Assembly (NCBI GenBank): GCA_943913335.1
Contig: CALTXS010000032.1
Span: 1 to 8,002 of the forward strand
Origin: an uncultured Lysobacter sp.
Lineage (GTDB): Bacteria > Pseudomonadota > Gammaproteobacteria > Xanthomonadales > Xanthomonadaceae
Direction: 5' to 3'
Length of the DNA: 8,002 nucleotides
Each line of letters starts with the position of its first letter. Position 1 is the stretch's first letter. A program made the translations under genes and the position numbers. Shown here piece by piece: positions 1 through 6,643 of the stretch. The notes under the pieces are model-generated. The model saw nothing but the letters and a program-made list of their open reading frames with translations, did no database searches and was not told where the DNA came from.

Positions 1-1020
1 GCGGCCGGTACGACCGATGCGATGGACGTAATCTTCGGCCACGGTCGGCAGATCGTAATTGATCACCAGCGGCAGGTTCGGAATATCAAGACCGCGGGCT
101 GCCACATCGGTAGCAACCAGCAGGCGAACCTTGCCGGCCTTGAATTCGTTCAGTGCCTTTTGGCGCTGAGCCTGCGACTTGTTGCCGTGGATGGCGAGTG
201 CCGGCAGGCCGGCTTCTTCGAGGTATTCGGCAAGACGGTTGCAGCCGTGCTTGGTCTTGGCAAACACGATGGCCTGATCCTTAAAGCGACGTGCCAGCAG
301 TTCAACCAGCAGGTCGCGCTTTTGCGCGGCATCGACGGGATGGGCCTTGTGCGCAATCGTTTCAGCGATCGTGTTCTGCGCCGCCACCTGCACCTGCACC
401 GGATCAATCATGAATTCCAGTGCTAATTGCTTGATGCGCGTTTCAAACGTGGCCGAGAACAGCAGCGTCTGACGCGACTTGCGGATGCGACCAAGCACGC
501 GCTTCATCGAAGGCAGGAAGCCCATGTCAAGCATGCGATCGGCTTCGTCGAGGACGACGGTGCGCACTTCGCCAAGTTGGGCCGTGCCACGTTCCATGTG
601 ATCAATGAGGCGACCCGGCGTAGCGACCAGCACATCAACACCGCGACGCAGTGCTTGCTCCTGCGGGATCATGCCGGCACCACCGAACAGAACGGCCATG
701 CGCAGCTTGGTGTGCTTGGCATAGGTCATCAGGTTGTCGTGGACTTGCACGGCGAGCTCGCGCGTCGGCACCAGGATCAGTACCTGCGGCTTGCGGTTAC
801 GTTGGGTCAGGTCAACCGACTCGAGCAGGCGGTGCAGGACGGGCAAACCGAATGCAGCGGTCTTGCCGGTACCGGTCTGGGCGCCGCCCATTACATCGCG
901 GCCCTGCAGAACCAAAGGAATGGCCTGGGCTTGGATTGGTGTAGGGACGGTAAAGCCGTTCTCTGCGAGCGATTGCAGCAAAGCGGGCGCCAGTTCGAGC
1001 GCCGAAAAATCAGTATTCAT
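1..1020 (-). CDS. rhlE: DEAD-box ATP-dependent RNA helicase, RhlE type (3' part outside window)
   Basis: ATP-dependent RNA helicase that remodels structured RNA in ribosome assembly and mRNA decay; cytoplasmic. The 340 visible residues hold almost the whole helicase core in order: Q motif GFTVPTPIQ (22-30), Walker A AQTGTGKT (47-54), PTREL (85-89), TPGR (134-137), DEAD (158-161), SAT (189-191), ATDVAARGLD (303-312) and HRIGRTGR (333-340), the last touching the window edge. Only the C-terminal tail, variable and often basic in RhlE, is missing. The ATG at 1018-1020 follows a GGAGAT Shine-Dalgarno about 7 nt upstream on the minus strand. RhlE is favoured over DbpA, SrmB or RhlB by the N-terminal wording (MNTDFSALEL then GFTVPTPIQAQAIP), but the diagnostic tail cannot be seen. 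It is ordinary flanking chromosome, not part of the island. Confidence 0.93.
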   Translation of the reverse strand, partial: MNTDFSALELAPALLQSLAENGFTVPTPIQAQAIPLVLQGRDVMGGAQTGTGKTAAFGLPVLHRLLESVDLTQRNRKPQVLILVPTRELAVQVHDNLMTYAKHTKLRMAVLFGGAGMIPQEQALRRGVDVLVATPGRLIDHMERGTAQLGEVRTVVLDEADRMLDMGFLPSMKRVLGRIRKSRQTLLFSATFETRIKQLALEFMIDPVQVQVAAQNTIAETIAHKAHPVDAAQKRDLLVELLARRFKDQAIVFAKTKHGCNRLAEYLEEAGLPALAIHGNKSQAQRQKALNEFKAGKVRLLVATDVAARGLDIPNLPLVINYDLPTVAEDYVHRIGRTGR

Positions 1021-1300
1021 GATCTATCTCCATATTTAGCGTGTTGAGCCCATCACCACAACCGGGATGGCGGTGGTGAAATCAAACGAAAGGCTCGAGG
1101 GGCGCTGAATTGGTAAGAATCAAGCTACTGAACAGTAGAAACGGGACCAGCAGATGCTGGCTCAGCGCGGTAACCGACCATTGTACACGGTTTTGCTCGG
1201 CTGTGCTGCTTACTGTTTTGGTTGCAGTGAAAGTGAGTAGCCGGCATTGCCTTCGTGCAACTTAGCTGTAAACGCGATTTGTTAAACTAGCGAGCTATAT
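1021..1300. other. Intergenic region: helicase leader and promoter region of the tRNA-Arg half gene
   Basis: No gene was found in these 280 bases. On the minus strand a TACAAT box (1180-1185) could be the -10 of the helicase promoter, but no convincing -35 accompanies it. On the plus strand, just before the tRNA half gene, TAAACT (1283-1288) followed by a GC-rich GCGAGC discriminator is placed where a tRNA promoter -10 belongs; the -35 is weak. If the island model is right, this is the original promoter of the tRNA-Arg gene, now driving only a 5' fragment. Confidence 0.4.
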
Positions 1301-1368
<68 letters not shown>

Positions 1369-1464
1369 AAAATTCTTTAACTTATTGATTTATAAGGCAT
1401 ATATTTGTTGGATACTCCGGGACATCCGGTCAAGAATGCCCCTAAATGCACCCATTTCCCCGCC

Positions 1465-1487
1465 GTTTTGTCCCAGATTTGTCCCAG
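1465..1487 (+). repeat. Left copy of 23-bp end repeat, two TTGTCCCAG units
   Basis: Two TTGTCCCAG units (1468-1476 and 1479-1487) spaced 11 bp apart, about one helical turn. The whole 23 bp recurs without mismatch and in the same orientation at 7109-7131, near the other end of the element. Repeated short sites in both ends of an integrative element, at helical spacing, are what arm-type integrase binding sites look like; this role is inferred. The repeat ends 15 bases before the start of the 170-residue ORF, so it could also affect that gene's expression. Confidence 0.7.
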
Positions 1488-1502
1488 TAACTGAATGAGC
1501 CC

Positions 1503-2015
1503 ATGAGCGCTGCCACACTTGCCGAGCTTCGTAAGACCTTCCCAGGGCGCTTTTCTCTGCGTGCCGATGAAGTGGCCCTTTTGCTTCGTGGACGAGTTTC
1601 TAAGCGCATTACGGAACGCATTCGGGACAACATGAGAACGGGTGTCTATGGCGCTGGCGCACGCAAGATTGATGGCGTGTGGCAACTGCCTCTAACGGAC
1701 CTTGCGGAGGTTCTGGAGCCGACGCCTCCCAAGGAGGCCCCTGAGACGAGCTTGCCCGCCAAACAGAAAGGCGGCCGTCGCCGATCCAAAGTCGGGCCCT
1801 ACCTCGTTTTCATCCAGCAGGCCAAGTTCTGGGTGCCGGCGCTTCGTTTGGCCGCGCCCGAGGACGCCGACGCCATCCAGCAGGAAGCAGAGCGCTTGCA
1901 TGCTGATTTGGTGGCGATGTTCCAGCGCGAAAAGGCTGAGCGGATCAGGGCCATGTTGACCTCCGACTTCGGCGACAAGGGTATTGACGGAGACGGTTCG
2001 CCCGATATCTTGTAG
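1503..2015 (+). CDS. Hypothetical 170-aa protein at left end of element, possible DNA-binding/excision accessory protein
   Basis: Not assigned to a named family. The N-terminal ~75 residues (TLAELRKTFPGRFSLRADEV, then VSKRITERIRDNMRTG and a short strand ARKIDGVWQLPLTDLAEVLE) resemble a compact helix-turn-helix with a wing. A Pro-rich linker and a basic KQKGGRRRSK patch (about 87-96) follow, then a long charged helix (about 119-150) and an acidic tail. No membrane segment or catalytic motif is visible. The ATG at 1503 has no strong Shine-Dalgarno. It lies 15 bp after the end repeat and 164 bp from the attachment site, opposite the integrase, so an excisionase or repressor role is possible but unproven. 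The frame is intact and sits just before the mod remnant on the same strand. Confidence 0.65.
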   Translation: MSAATLAELRKTFPGRFSLRADEVALLLRGRVSKRITERIRDNMRTGVYGAGARKIDGVWQLPLTDLAEVLEPTPPKEAPETSLPAKQKGGRRRSKVGPYLVFIQQAKFWVPALRLAAPEDADAIQQEAERLHADLVAMFQREKAERIRAMLTSDFGDKGIDGDGSPDIL

Positions 2016-2044
2016 CAGGGACCTTTCTGCGTCAAACCCGTAGA

Positions 2045-2395
2045 ATGGACTGATTACTGCTCATTGGGGACGCTACGCCTTGGCTTGAATGGAATAACCG
2101 GAACGAAAGTATTACAGCCACGGCACGGGTTCCGTACCGTCTTCTTCAACCAGTCAAGGGTGAAAGCTACGGTGATGACAGCTCTAACCTCATCATCGAA
2201 GGCGACAACCTCGAAGCCCTGAAGGCCCTGCTTCCCTACTACGCAGGGCAAGTCAAATGCGTTTTCATTGACCCACCGTACAACACGGGTTCGGCGTTCG
2301 AGCACTACGACGATAACCTTGAGCACTCTAAGTGGCTCAACATGATGTACCCCCGTCTAGTGCTGTTGAAACAGTTGTTGTCTGAGGATGGCGTG
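2045..2395 (+). pseudogene. mod: Truncated type III-like adenine DNA methyltransferase (Mod), N-terminal fragment
   Basis: From about 2057 the plus frame reads LLLIGDATPWLEW..., then NLIIEGDNLEALKALLPYYA and VFIDPPYNTG (DPPY at 2270-2281), ending MMYPRLVLLKQLLSEDGV at 2395. This is the familiar start of a beta-class Mod subunit of a type III restriction system, which methylates adenine in the recognition site. Only motif IV (DPPY) survives; the SAM-binding FxGxG motif, the target-recognition domain and any res gene are missing. After Val at 2393-2395 the frame continues to a stop at 2540-2542 without resemblance to Mod. At the front, ATG 2045-2047 is in frame but followed two codons later by TGA (2051-2053), as if a CGA codon had mutated. 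Both ends are therefore damaged and the gene is inactive. Confidence 0.85.
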
Positions 2396-2411
2396 AGCGG
2401 AGACTGCCGGT

Positions 2412-2546
2412 ATGGCGCGCCCGCGCCTATTGAATTCGAAGGAAGATGTGGCTGCCCATTTGGCCGTCCTGGAGCGACTGCGCAACGCAGCAGTCAAGTC
2501 GGAGTTGCCCGGCGGCGTTGTTTGGGATCGGACAGAAACTAGCTGA
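2412..2546 (+). CDS. Small ORF, 44 aa, unknown
   Basis: ATG at 2412 is preceded by GGAG at 2399-2402 with a 9-base spacer, a good ribosome site. The product begins MARPRLLNSKEDVAAHLAVL and continues with a charged, mostly helical stretch to a tail VVWDRTETS. It has no signal or membrane segment and I do not recognise it. It starts about 17 bases after the mod breakpoint and its last 8 bases overlap the end of the convergent PP2C-like gene. It may be a real small gene of the NO block, the tail of a longer gene cut by the junction, or chance; the Shine-Dalgarno favours the first. Confidence 0.4.
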   Translation: MARPRLLNSKEDVAAHLAVLERLRNAAVKSELPGGVVWDRTETS

Positions 2547-3192
2547 TCTTCAGGACGATCAGTGAGAAGCAATCCTCGACGTCCGATTCAAGCGACTCGA
2601 AGGCGATGGCGTCCACCATTTCCTGTGCGGACCACTCCCGTTCCTTGAGGATGTCAGCGACCTTGTTCGCACCGATCAGTGGAATCACGGCATCGCTGCA
2701 CAGAAGGATTCGCTGATACTGGGATAGGTCAAGGTTCGCCTCCGCAACGTGCAGTCGAGCGACATCCGTGACGCCGAGTGCCATGGTCCGGATGGACGTT
2801 GGCGTGGTCGCATTGGCGACAGTCAGCTCGGACCATTCGCCGTTTGCATCGATGCCAAAGGCACGGCTGGTTCCGACCCATGCGAGTTGCATTGTCTTGA
2901 GGGGTTCGTCCACGCGCAAGGCGACGACGCCAGTGCCGCGCAAGTTGGATTTCGTCTTCGGAATTTCGCGAACAACGGCATCCGCGGCAATGATCGCATC
3001 TGCCAATGAATGCCCTTGCCGCACAGACCGCTGCAAAGCATCCCGCGCAACGTGAGATGCGACTTCGCCGCAATCCTCACCGCCGATGCCATCCAGGACA
3101 GTCCAAAAACCCAGCTGTCCATTGCCGGAATACGTACTCTCGTTGCAGGCACTGAGGGTGCCTGGATGGGACAGGTGGCCGAATTCAATCAT
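2539..3192 (-). CDS. PP2C-like (PPM family) serine/threonine phosphatase, atypical
   Basis: A soluble protein of 217 residues, close to a minimal PPM domain. PPM enzymes remove phosphate from Ser/Thr with two metal ions. Visible landmarks: NES at 17-19 (usually NED), LDGIGGEDCGEVAS at 33-46 (DG.GG..GE.AS motif, metal ligand D34), GTG at 86-88, VGTSRAF at 106-112 (usually VGDSRAY), LLCSDAV at 163-169 (usually LLCSDGL, D167) and EDCFSLIVL at 206-214 (usually DN.T.I.V, D207). The three main metal Asp positions are kept, while NED, GDSR and the final DN are each altered, so activity may be reduced or the protein may act by binding. It starts 17 nt after the nsrR stop on the same strand, so the two are probably one transcript. 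No partner kinase or FHA protein is in view. Confidence 0.85.
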   Translation of the reverse strand: MIEFGHLSHPGTLSACNESTYSGNGQLGFWTVLDGIGGEDCGEVASHVARDALQRSVRQGHSLADAIIAADAVVREIPKTKSNLRGTGVVALRVDEPLKTMQLAWVGTSRAFGIDANGEWSELTVANATTPTSIRTMALGVTDVARLHVAEANLDLSQYQRILLCSDAVIPLIGANKVADILKEREWSAQEMVDAIAFESLESDVEDCFSLIVLKIS

Positions 3193-3209
3193 TCGGTTAC
3201 TTTACCTGA

Positions 3210-3665
3210 TTACATTTTGGCGTTCAGCGGTAAGGTGATCTTGTCGACCGGCTTCGGAAAGTAACTGTAAATGTTCGGGCTCGTCTTGATGAGTTGATCG
3301 AGTGAATACTTGTCGAGGACGCACAGAAATGCATTCGTCGCTTCTGCCAGTGGTTTCGGTATGCCGCACACCGGCGCAATCAGGCAACCGACGCAATCGA
3401 CGAGCTGCAGGTCGGGTTCCAAAGTGCGTACGAGCATTCCCAGATTGATGTCCGTTGTCGCCTTGCTGAGACGCAAACCACCTTTCCGTCCACGCACGGC
3501 ATCGACGATGCCCACACTCACCAAACCCTGCGCAACTTTGGCCAGGTGATTCTTTGATATGCCATAGGCCTCGGCAATTTCCGAGACCGAGCAGAGCTCT
3601 CCTTCACGGACGCCCAAGTAGAGGACGACACGCATCGCGTAGTCGGTGTAACGAGTCAGTTGCAT
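3210..3665 (-). CDS. nsrR: Rrf2-family Fe-S transcriptional regulator, NsrR-type NO sensor
   Basis: A 151-residue repressor expected to bind NO through an Fe-S cluster and release NO-detoxification promoters. The start MQLTRYTDYAMRVVLYL is typical of NsrR/Rrf2 proteins and includes D8, a cluster ligand in Streptomyces NsrR. The winged helix-turn-helix covers about 25-66 (VSEIAEAYGISKNHLAKVAQ, then the wing GRKGGLRL). Three cysteines, C91, C94 and C100, sit where NsrR holds its cluster, in the stretch VDCVGCLIAPVCG. The spacing CX2CX5C is tighter than CX4CX5C of E. coli NsrR. The gene diverges from norZ, and the shared intergenic region holds an NsrR-like dyad, which supports NsrR over IscR or RirA. 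A possible -10 TAGAAT lies at 3675-3680 on the minus strand, close enough to the dyad for autoregulation. Confidence 0.9.
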   Translation of the reverse strand: MQLTRYTDYAMRVVLYLGVREGELCSVSEIAEAYGISKNHLAKVAQGLVSVGIVDAVRGRKGGLRLSKATTDINLGMLVRTLEPDLQLVDCVGCLIAPVCGIPKPLAEATNAFLCVLDKYSLDQLIKTSPNIYSYFPKPVDKITLPLNAKM

Positions 3666-3703
3666 GGTGGAACTATTCTAAGCCTCAATGGGTAAATACA
3701 CCG

Positions 3704-3733
3704 TTGACTTATTAGGTATACTAGATACATAAT
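3704..3733 (+). promoter_or_regulatory. Sigma70 promoter of norZ
   Basis: TTGACT (3704-3709) matches the -35 consensus at 5 of 6 bases and CATAAT (3728-3733) matches the -10 at 5 of 6, with an 18-bp spacer. Transcription would start near 3740, giving a leader of about 90 nt before norZ. The leader contains a perfect palindrome CGGAATTCCG (3764-3773) of unknown meaning. No FNR-type TTGAT-N4-ATCAA site was seen, so control seems to rest on NsrR rather than on oxygen. Confidence 0.7.
3711..3733. promoter_or_regulatory. Predicted NsrR operator (11-1-11 dyad)
   Basis: Half-sites ATTAGGTATAC (3711-3721) and AGATACATAAT (3723-3733) flank a central T; 8 of 11 base pairs are symmetric. The second half read on the other strand, ATTATGTATCT, agrees at 8 of 11 positions with an NsrR half-site of the form AAGATGYATTT, and the geometry is that of enterobacterial NsrR sites. 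It fills the promoter spacer and covers the -10 box, so bound NsrR would block RNA polymerase at norZ. Confidence 0.7.
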
Positions 3734-3817
3734 TTGTTCAGAAAGCGCTAATAATTCGGAAATCGGAATTCCGTACGTGCGCCGATCAGGTTTTTTGGGC
3801 AGTAGTTTGATTGCCTC

Positions 3818-3824
3818 AGGAGGG
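3818..3824 (+). promoter_or_regulatory. Strong ribosome binding site of norZ
   Basis: AGGAGGG ends 8 bases before ATG 3833. It decides the start against another ATG at 3826, which lies only one base after it, is in a different frame and leads to no NorZ-like product. Confidence 0.85.
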
Positions 3825-3832
3825 CATGAAAG

Positions 3833-6100
3833 ATGTCGACAACGAAACGCTTATGGTGGGGGCTCGCGGCACTGCTGATTTCCAGCTTTGCCGTGATGCT
3901 TTGGCTCGGCGCAGACCTCAATCGCACGAAGCCGCCGATTCCCGGCAAGGTGGTCACAGCAAGTGGCCAGACACTCTTCACCGGTGACGACATCATGGAA
4001 GGTCAGAAAGTCTGGCAATCCATCGGTGGCATGCAGCTGGGATCCATTTGGGGTCATGGTGCACTGGTTGCACCGGATTGGTCCGCAGACTGGCTTCATC
4101 GCGAAAAGATCGCAGAACTGGATGCGCTCGCCGCACAACACGGCGCCACGGACTATGCATCCCTGACTGTTGGACAGCAAGCGTCACTGCAAGCCGAGCA
4201 GCGAAATGCTTTTCGCGCCAACACGTATGACGCGGCGACCGACATCCTGACCATCAGTGACGAACGGGCCGCCGCGATCGCGAAAGTCAGTGCGCACTAC
4301 GACGAGGTGTTCTCGGACAACCCGGCAGGCGCGCTACTTCGCGAGCAGTACGCGATGAAGAACAATACGGTGCCGGATGCGGAACGCCGTAAGAAGCTCA
4401 ATGCGTTTTTCTTCTGGACATCATGGGCAACGACGACCAACCGTCCGGGATCCGAGACTGCGTCGTACACCAATAACTGGCCTTATGAGCCGTTGGTCGA
4501 TAACCGTCCCGCACCAAGTTTGTTCATGTGGTCGTTCTTCTCGATACTTTTCCTGATTGGTGGCGTCGGCTTGCTGACGTGGCATTACGCCGGTTGGCAG
4601 CGCCACGAACCGCCGGCGCGACTGCCGGAACGTGATCCGCTGGAGGGACTGAAAGCGACGCCATCCATGAAGGCCACCGCCAAGTATTTCTGGGTCGTCA
4701 TTGCCTTGATGCTGGCGCAAATCGCCCTCGGCGCCACGACCGCGCACTTCCAGGTTGAAGGGCAGCAGCTGTATGGATTGAACCTTGCAGAATACTTGCC
4801 GTACAGCTTGACGCGCTCCTGGCACACCCAGCTGGCGGTGCTGTGGATTGCAACGGCGTGGTTGGCGACGGGGTTGTACATCGCGCCCGCAGTATCCGGG
4901 CACGAACCGAAGTTCCAGCGTTTCGGCGTGAACTTCCTGTGGATCTGCTTGATCATCATTGTCGTCGGTGCGTTTGCCGGCCAATGGATGGCCGTCATGC
5001 AGAAGATGGGACTGGCGCAAAACTTCTGGTTCGGCCATCAAGGCTGGGAATACGTCGACATCGGCCGCTTCTGGCAAGCTTTCCTGTTTGTCGGTCTGTT
5101 GGTTTGGCTGGTACTGGTCACACGAGCACTTTGGCCTGCGATCATGTCGAAGGATGAGAAGTCCTCAATTGTCTTCCTGCTATTCCTGTCCTCGGTTGCC
5201 GTGGGTCTCTTCTACGGAGCGGGGCTGTTCTGGGGCAGCGAAACGCACATTTCTGTCGTTGAATACTGGCGCTGGTGGGTAGTCCATCTGTGGGTGGAAG
5301 GCGTCTTCGAAGTGTTCGCGATCGCGGTATTGGCGTTCCTGTTTGTGCAACTTGGATTGGTTCGCGGAAAGACGGCGACCATCAACACGCTGTTCGCCAC
5401 GATTATTTATCTCGCGGGTGGTGTCCTCGGAATGTTCCATCATCTGTACTTTGTCGGCACCACAACGGCTGGTGTCGCACTGGGTGCAACGTTCTCCGCG
5501 CTTGAAGTGGTACCGCTCGCGATGATCGGCATGGAAGCCGTCGAAAACTGGCGCCACTCCCGTGCCACACCGTGGATGCAGCGTTACAAGTGGCCAATCA
5601 TGTTCTTCCTCGGTGTTTCGTTCTGGAACCTGGTTGGCGCCGGATTGTTCGGCTTCCTGATTAATACGCCACTGGCGCTGTACTACATGCAAGGTCTGAA
5701 CCTGACGCCGTTGCATGGGCATACGGCTCTGTTCGGCGTCTATGGAATGCTCGCCATCGGACTCATGCTGTTCTGCATGCGCGGATTGCATGGTCATCAG
5801 AAATGGAGCAACAGCATCCTGCGTGCGTCGTTCTGGTCGTTCAACATTGGCCTGATGTTGATGGCGTTGCTGACGCTGCTGCCAATGGGCGTCCTGCAGT
5901 TGAATGCGGCACTGGAGAAGGGTTACTGGTACGCGCGTTCTGCCGAGTTCACGAACACGGCAATCTTCGACGTACTTGTCTGGATGCGTATGCCGGGTGA
6001 CTTGATCTTCGCGGCAGGTTCAATCCTTCTCGCACTGTTCGTTGCCGGCCTGTGGCTATGGCCGAAGCACGAACGGATCGAGGATGTCACACCGCAGTAA
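3833..6100 (+). CDS. norZ: Quinol-dependent nitric oxide reductase (qNOR)
   Basis: Single-subunit inner-membrane enzyme that reduces 2 NO to N2O with electrons from quinol; it serves NO detoxification or denitrification. At 755 residues it has the usual qNOR length. An N-terminal helix (about 7-27) is followed by a periplasmic domain (28-228) shaped like the cytochrome c part of cNOR but without any CXXCH, which marks the quinol type. The NorB-like membrane core follows from about 229. By alignment from memory with Pseudomonas NorB, heme b is held by H331 and H630, heme b3 by H628, and FeB by H485, H536 and H537, with E489 nearby (VVHLWVEGVFEVF, FHHLYF, LHGHTALFGVYG). E493 and E558 match the conserved proton-path or active-site glutamates of qNOR. 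All key residues are present and the frame is intact. It is controlled by the NsrR-like site upstream and ends at a strong terminator. Databases may label it norB. Confidence 0.97.
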   Translation: MSTTKRLWWGLAALLISSFAVMLWLGADLNRTKPPIPGKVVTASGQTLFTGDDIMEGQKVWQSIGGMQLGSIWGHGALVAPDWSADWLHREKIAELDALAAQHGATDYASLTVGQQASLQAEQRNAFRANTYDAATDILTISDERAAAIAKVSAHYDEVFSDNPAGALLREQYAMKNNTVPDAERRKKLNAFFFWTSWATTTNRPGSETASYTNNWPYEPLVDNRPAPSLFMWSFFSILFLIGGVGLLTWHYAGWQRHEPPARLPERDPLEGLKATPSMKATAKYFWVVIALMLAQIALGATTAHFQVEGQQLYGLNLAEYLPYSLTRSWHTQLAVLWIATAWLATGLYIAPAVSGHEPKFQRFGVNFLWICLIIIVVGAFAGQWMAVMQKMGLAQNFWFGHQGWEYVDIGRFWQAFLFVGLLVWLVLVTRALWPAIMSKDEKSSIVFLLFLSSVAVGLFYGAGLFWGSETHISVVEYWRWWVVHLWVEGVFEVFAIAVLAFLFVQLGLVRGKTATINTLFATIIYLAGGVLGMFHHLYFVGTTTAGVALGATFSALEVVPLAMIGMEAVENWRHSRATPWMQRYKWPIMFFLGVSFWNLVGAGLFGFLINTPLALYYMQGLNLTPLHGHTALFGVYGMLAIGLMLFCMRGLHGHQKWSNSILRASFWSFNIGLMLMALLTLLPMGVLQLNAALEKGYWYARSAEFTNTAIFDVLVWMRMPGDLIFAAGSILLALFVAGLWLWPKHERIEDVTPQ

Positions 6101-6157
6101 TTCGCTTGACGACGGAAGTCGCTGCGCTTTGGGGTGGGCAGCCCGGCTTCCGGATCG

Positions 6158-6183
6158 GGGGCTCCTTCGGGAGCCCTTTTTTT
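6158..6183 (+). terminator. Rho-independent terminator after norZ
   Basis: Stem GGGCTCC (6159-6165), loop TTCG, stem GGAGCCC (6170-6176), then seven T. The C(UUCG)G tetraloop is very stable. It lies 58 bases after the norZ stop and 56 bases before the SirB2-like start, so the downstream pair either relies on read-through or has its own promoter. Confidence 0.92.
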
Positions 6184-6238
6184 GCCTGCTATCCTAGGTG
6201 GCGGTTCGCGATTGAGATTTTTTGGAGTTGAAGAAACG

Positions 6239-6640
6239 ATGGCAATGATGGAAATGTATCCGCAGATCCGCATGGGTCACATTGGACTGGTGCAGGCGAC
6301 TGGCGCCGTCATGGCGTTACGCTATGTGCTCGCGTTGGCAGGCGTGCCGTTTCAGCGTCACTTGGCCATGCGCATCCTCGCGTGGTCCATCGATGGACTC
6401 TTGCTGACGTTCGCCGCGATGTTATTCACGATGTTGCCGAAGGAGATGTTCGCCAATGGCTGGATCTGGATCAAGATTGTGCTCGTCATTGGCTACTTCG
6501 GCTTCGGTTACGCAGGTCTGGCAAGGGAAAGGTCACGTGGACGCGTTGTGTTATTCGCCTTGCTGACGTTCGCGTGCTACTTGCAAGCGTACGGTATCGC
6601 GCGCGCGCACCATCCGTTGGGTTGGTTTGCCGGACTGTAA
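6239..6640 (+). CDS. SirB2-family integral membrane protein
   Basis: From ATG 6239 the product has 133 residues, the usual SirB2 size. Four hydrophobic helices are seen at about 14-33, 46-66, 75-95 and 103-121, with the family-like stretch GWIWIKIVLVIGYFGFGYAG in the third and a final HHP at 124-126. The biochemical role of SirB2 proteins is not established. An earlier in-frame ATG at 6134 would add 35 residues, but these cross the terminator stem, so 6239 with GGAG at 6224-6227 is preferred; nearby ATGs at 6245, 6248 and 6254 are also possible. It is followed after 3 bases by the cut ybaN gene, so the two were probably an operon. The link with norZ is by position only. Confidence 0.85.
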   Translation: MAMMEMYPQIRMGHIGLVQATGAVMALRYVLALAGVPFQRHLAMRILAWSIDGLLLTFAAMLFTMLPKEMFANGWIWIKIVLVIGYFGFGYAGLARERSRGRVVLFALLTFACYLQAYGIARAHHPLGWFAGL

Positions 6641-6643
6641 TTC

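Noticed and set aside
22..1047. Plus-strand open frames opposite the helicase gene
   Set aside because: They are antisense to a complete set of DEAD-box motifs and have no Shine-Dalgarno or recognisable domain.
1465..1487. Start of a CRISPR or longer tandem array
   Set aside because: There are only two units per end, the unit is 9-11 bp and there are no spacers; integrase sites explain it better.
2054..2326. Minus-strand frame of 90 codons opposite the mod remnant
   Set aside because: The plus strand carries clear Mod sequence with DPPYNTG; the minus frame has no recognisable feature.
2414..2427. GC-rich inverted repeat GGCGCG-CC-CGCGCC as a terminator for the PP2C-like gene
   Set aside because: No T-run follows on the minus strand, the loop is too short, and it lies inside the small ORF start.
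3833..6100. cNOR large subunit (norB of norCB)
   Set aside because: No norC is adjacent, and the protein carries the long N-terminal periplasmic extension without a CXXCH, which is the qNOR arrangement.
6134..6238. Earlier start for the SirB2-like protein
   Set aside because: The added 35 codons run through the norZ terminator hairpin and read like non-coding translation.
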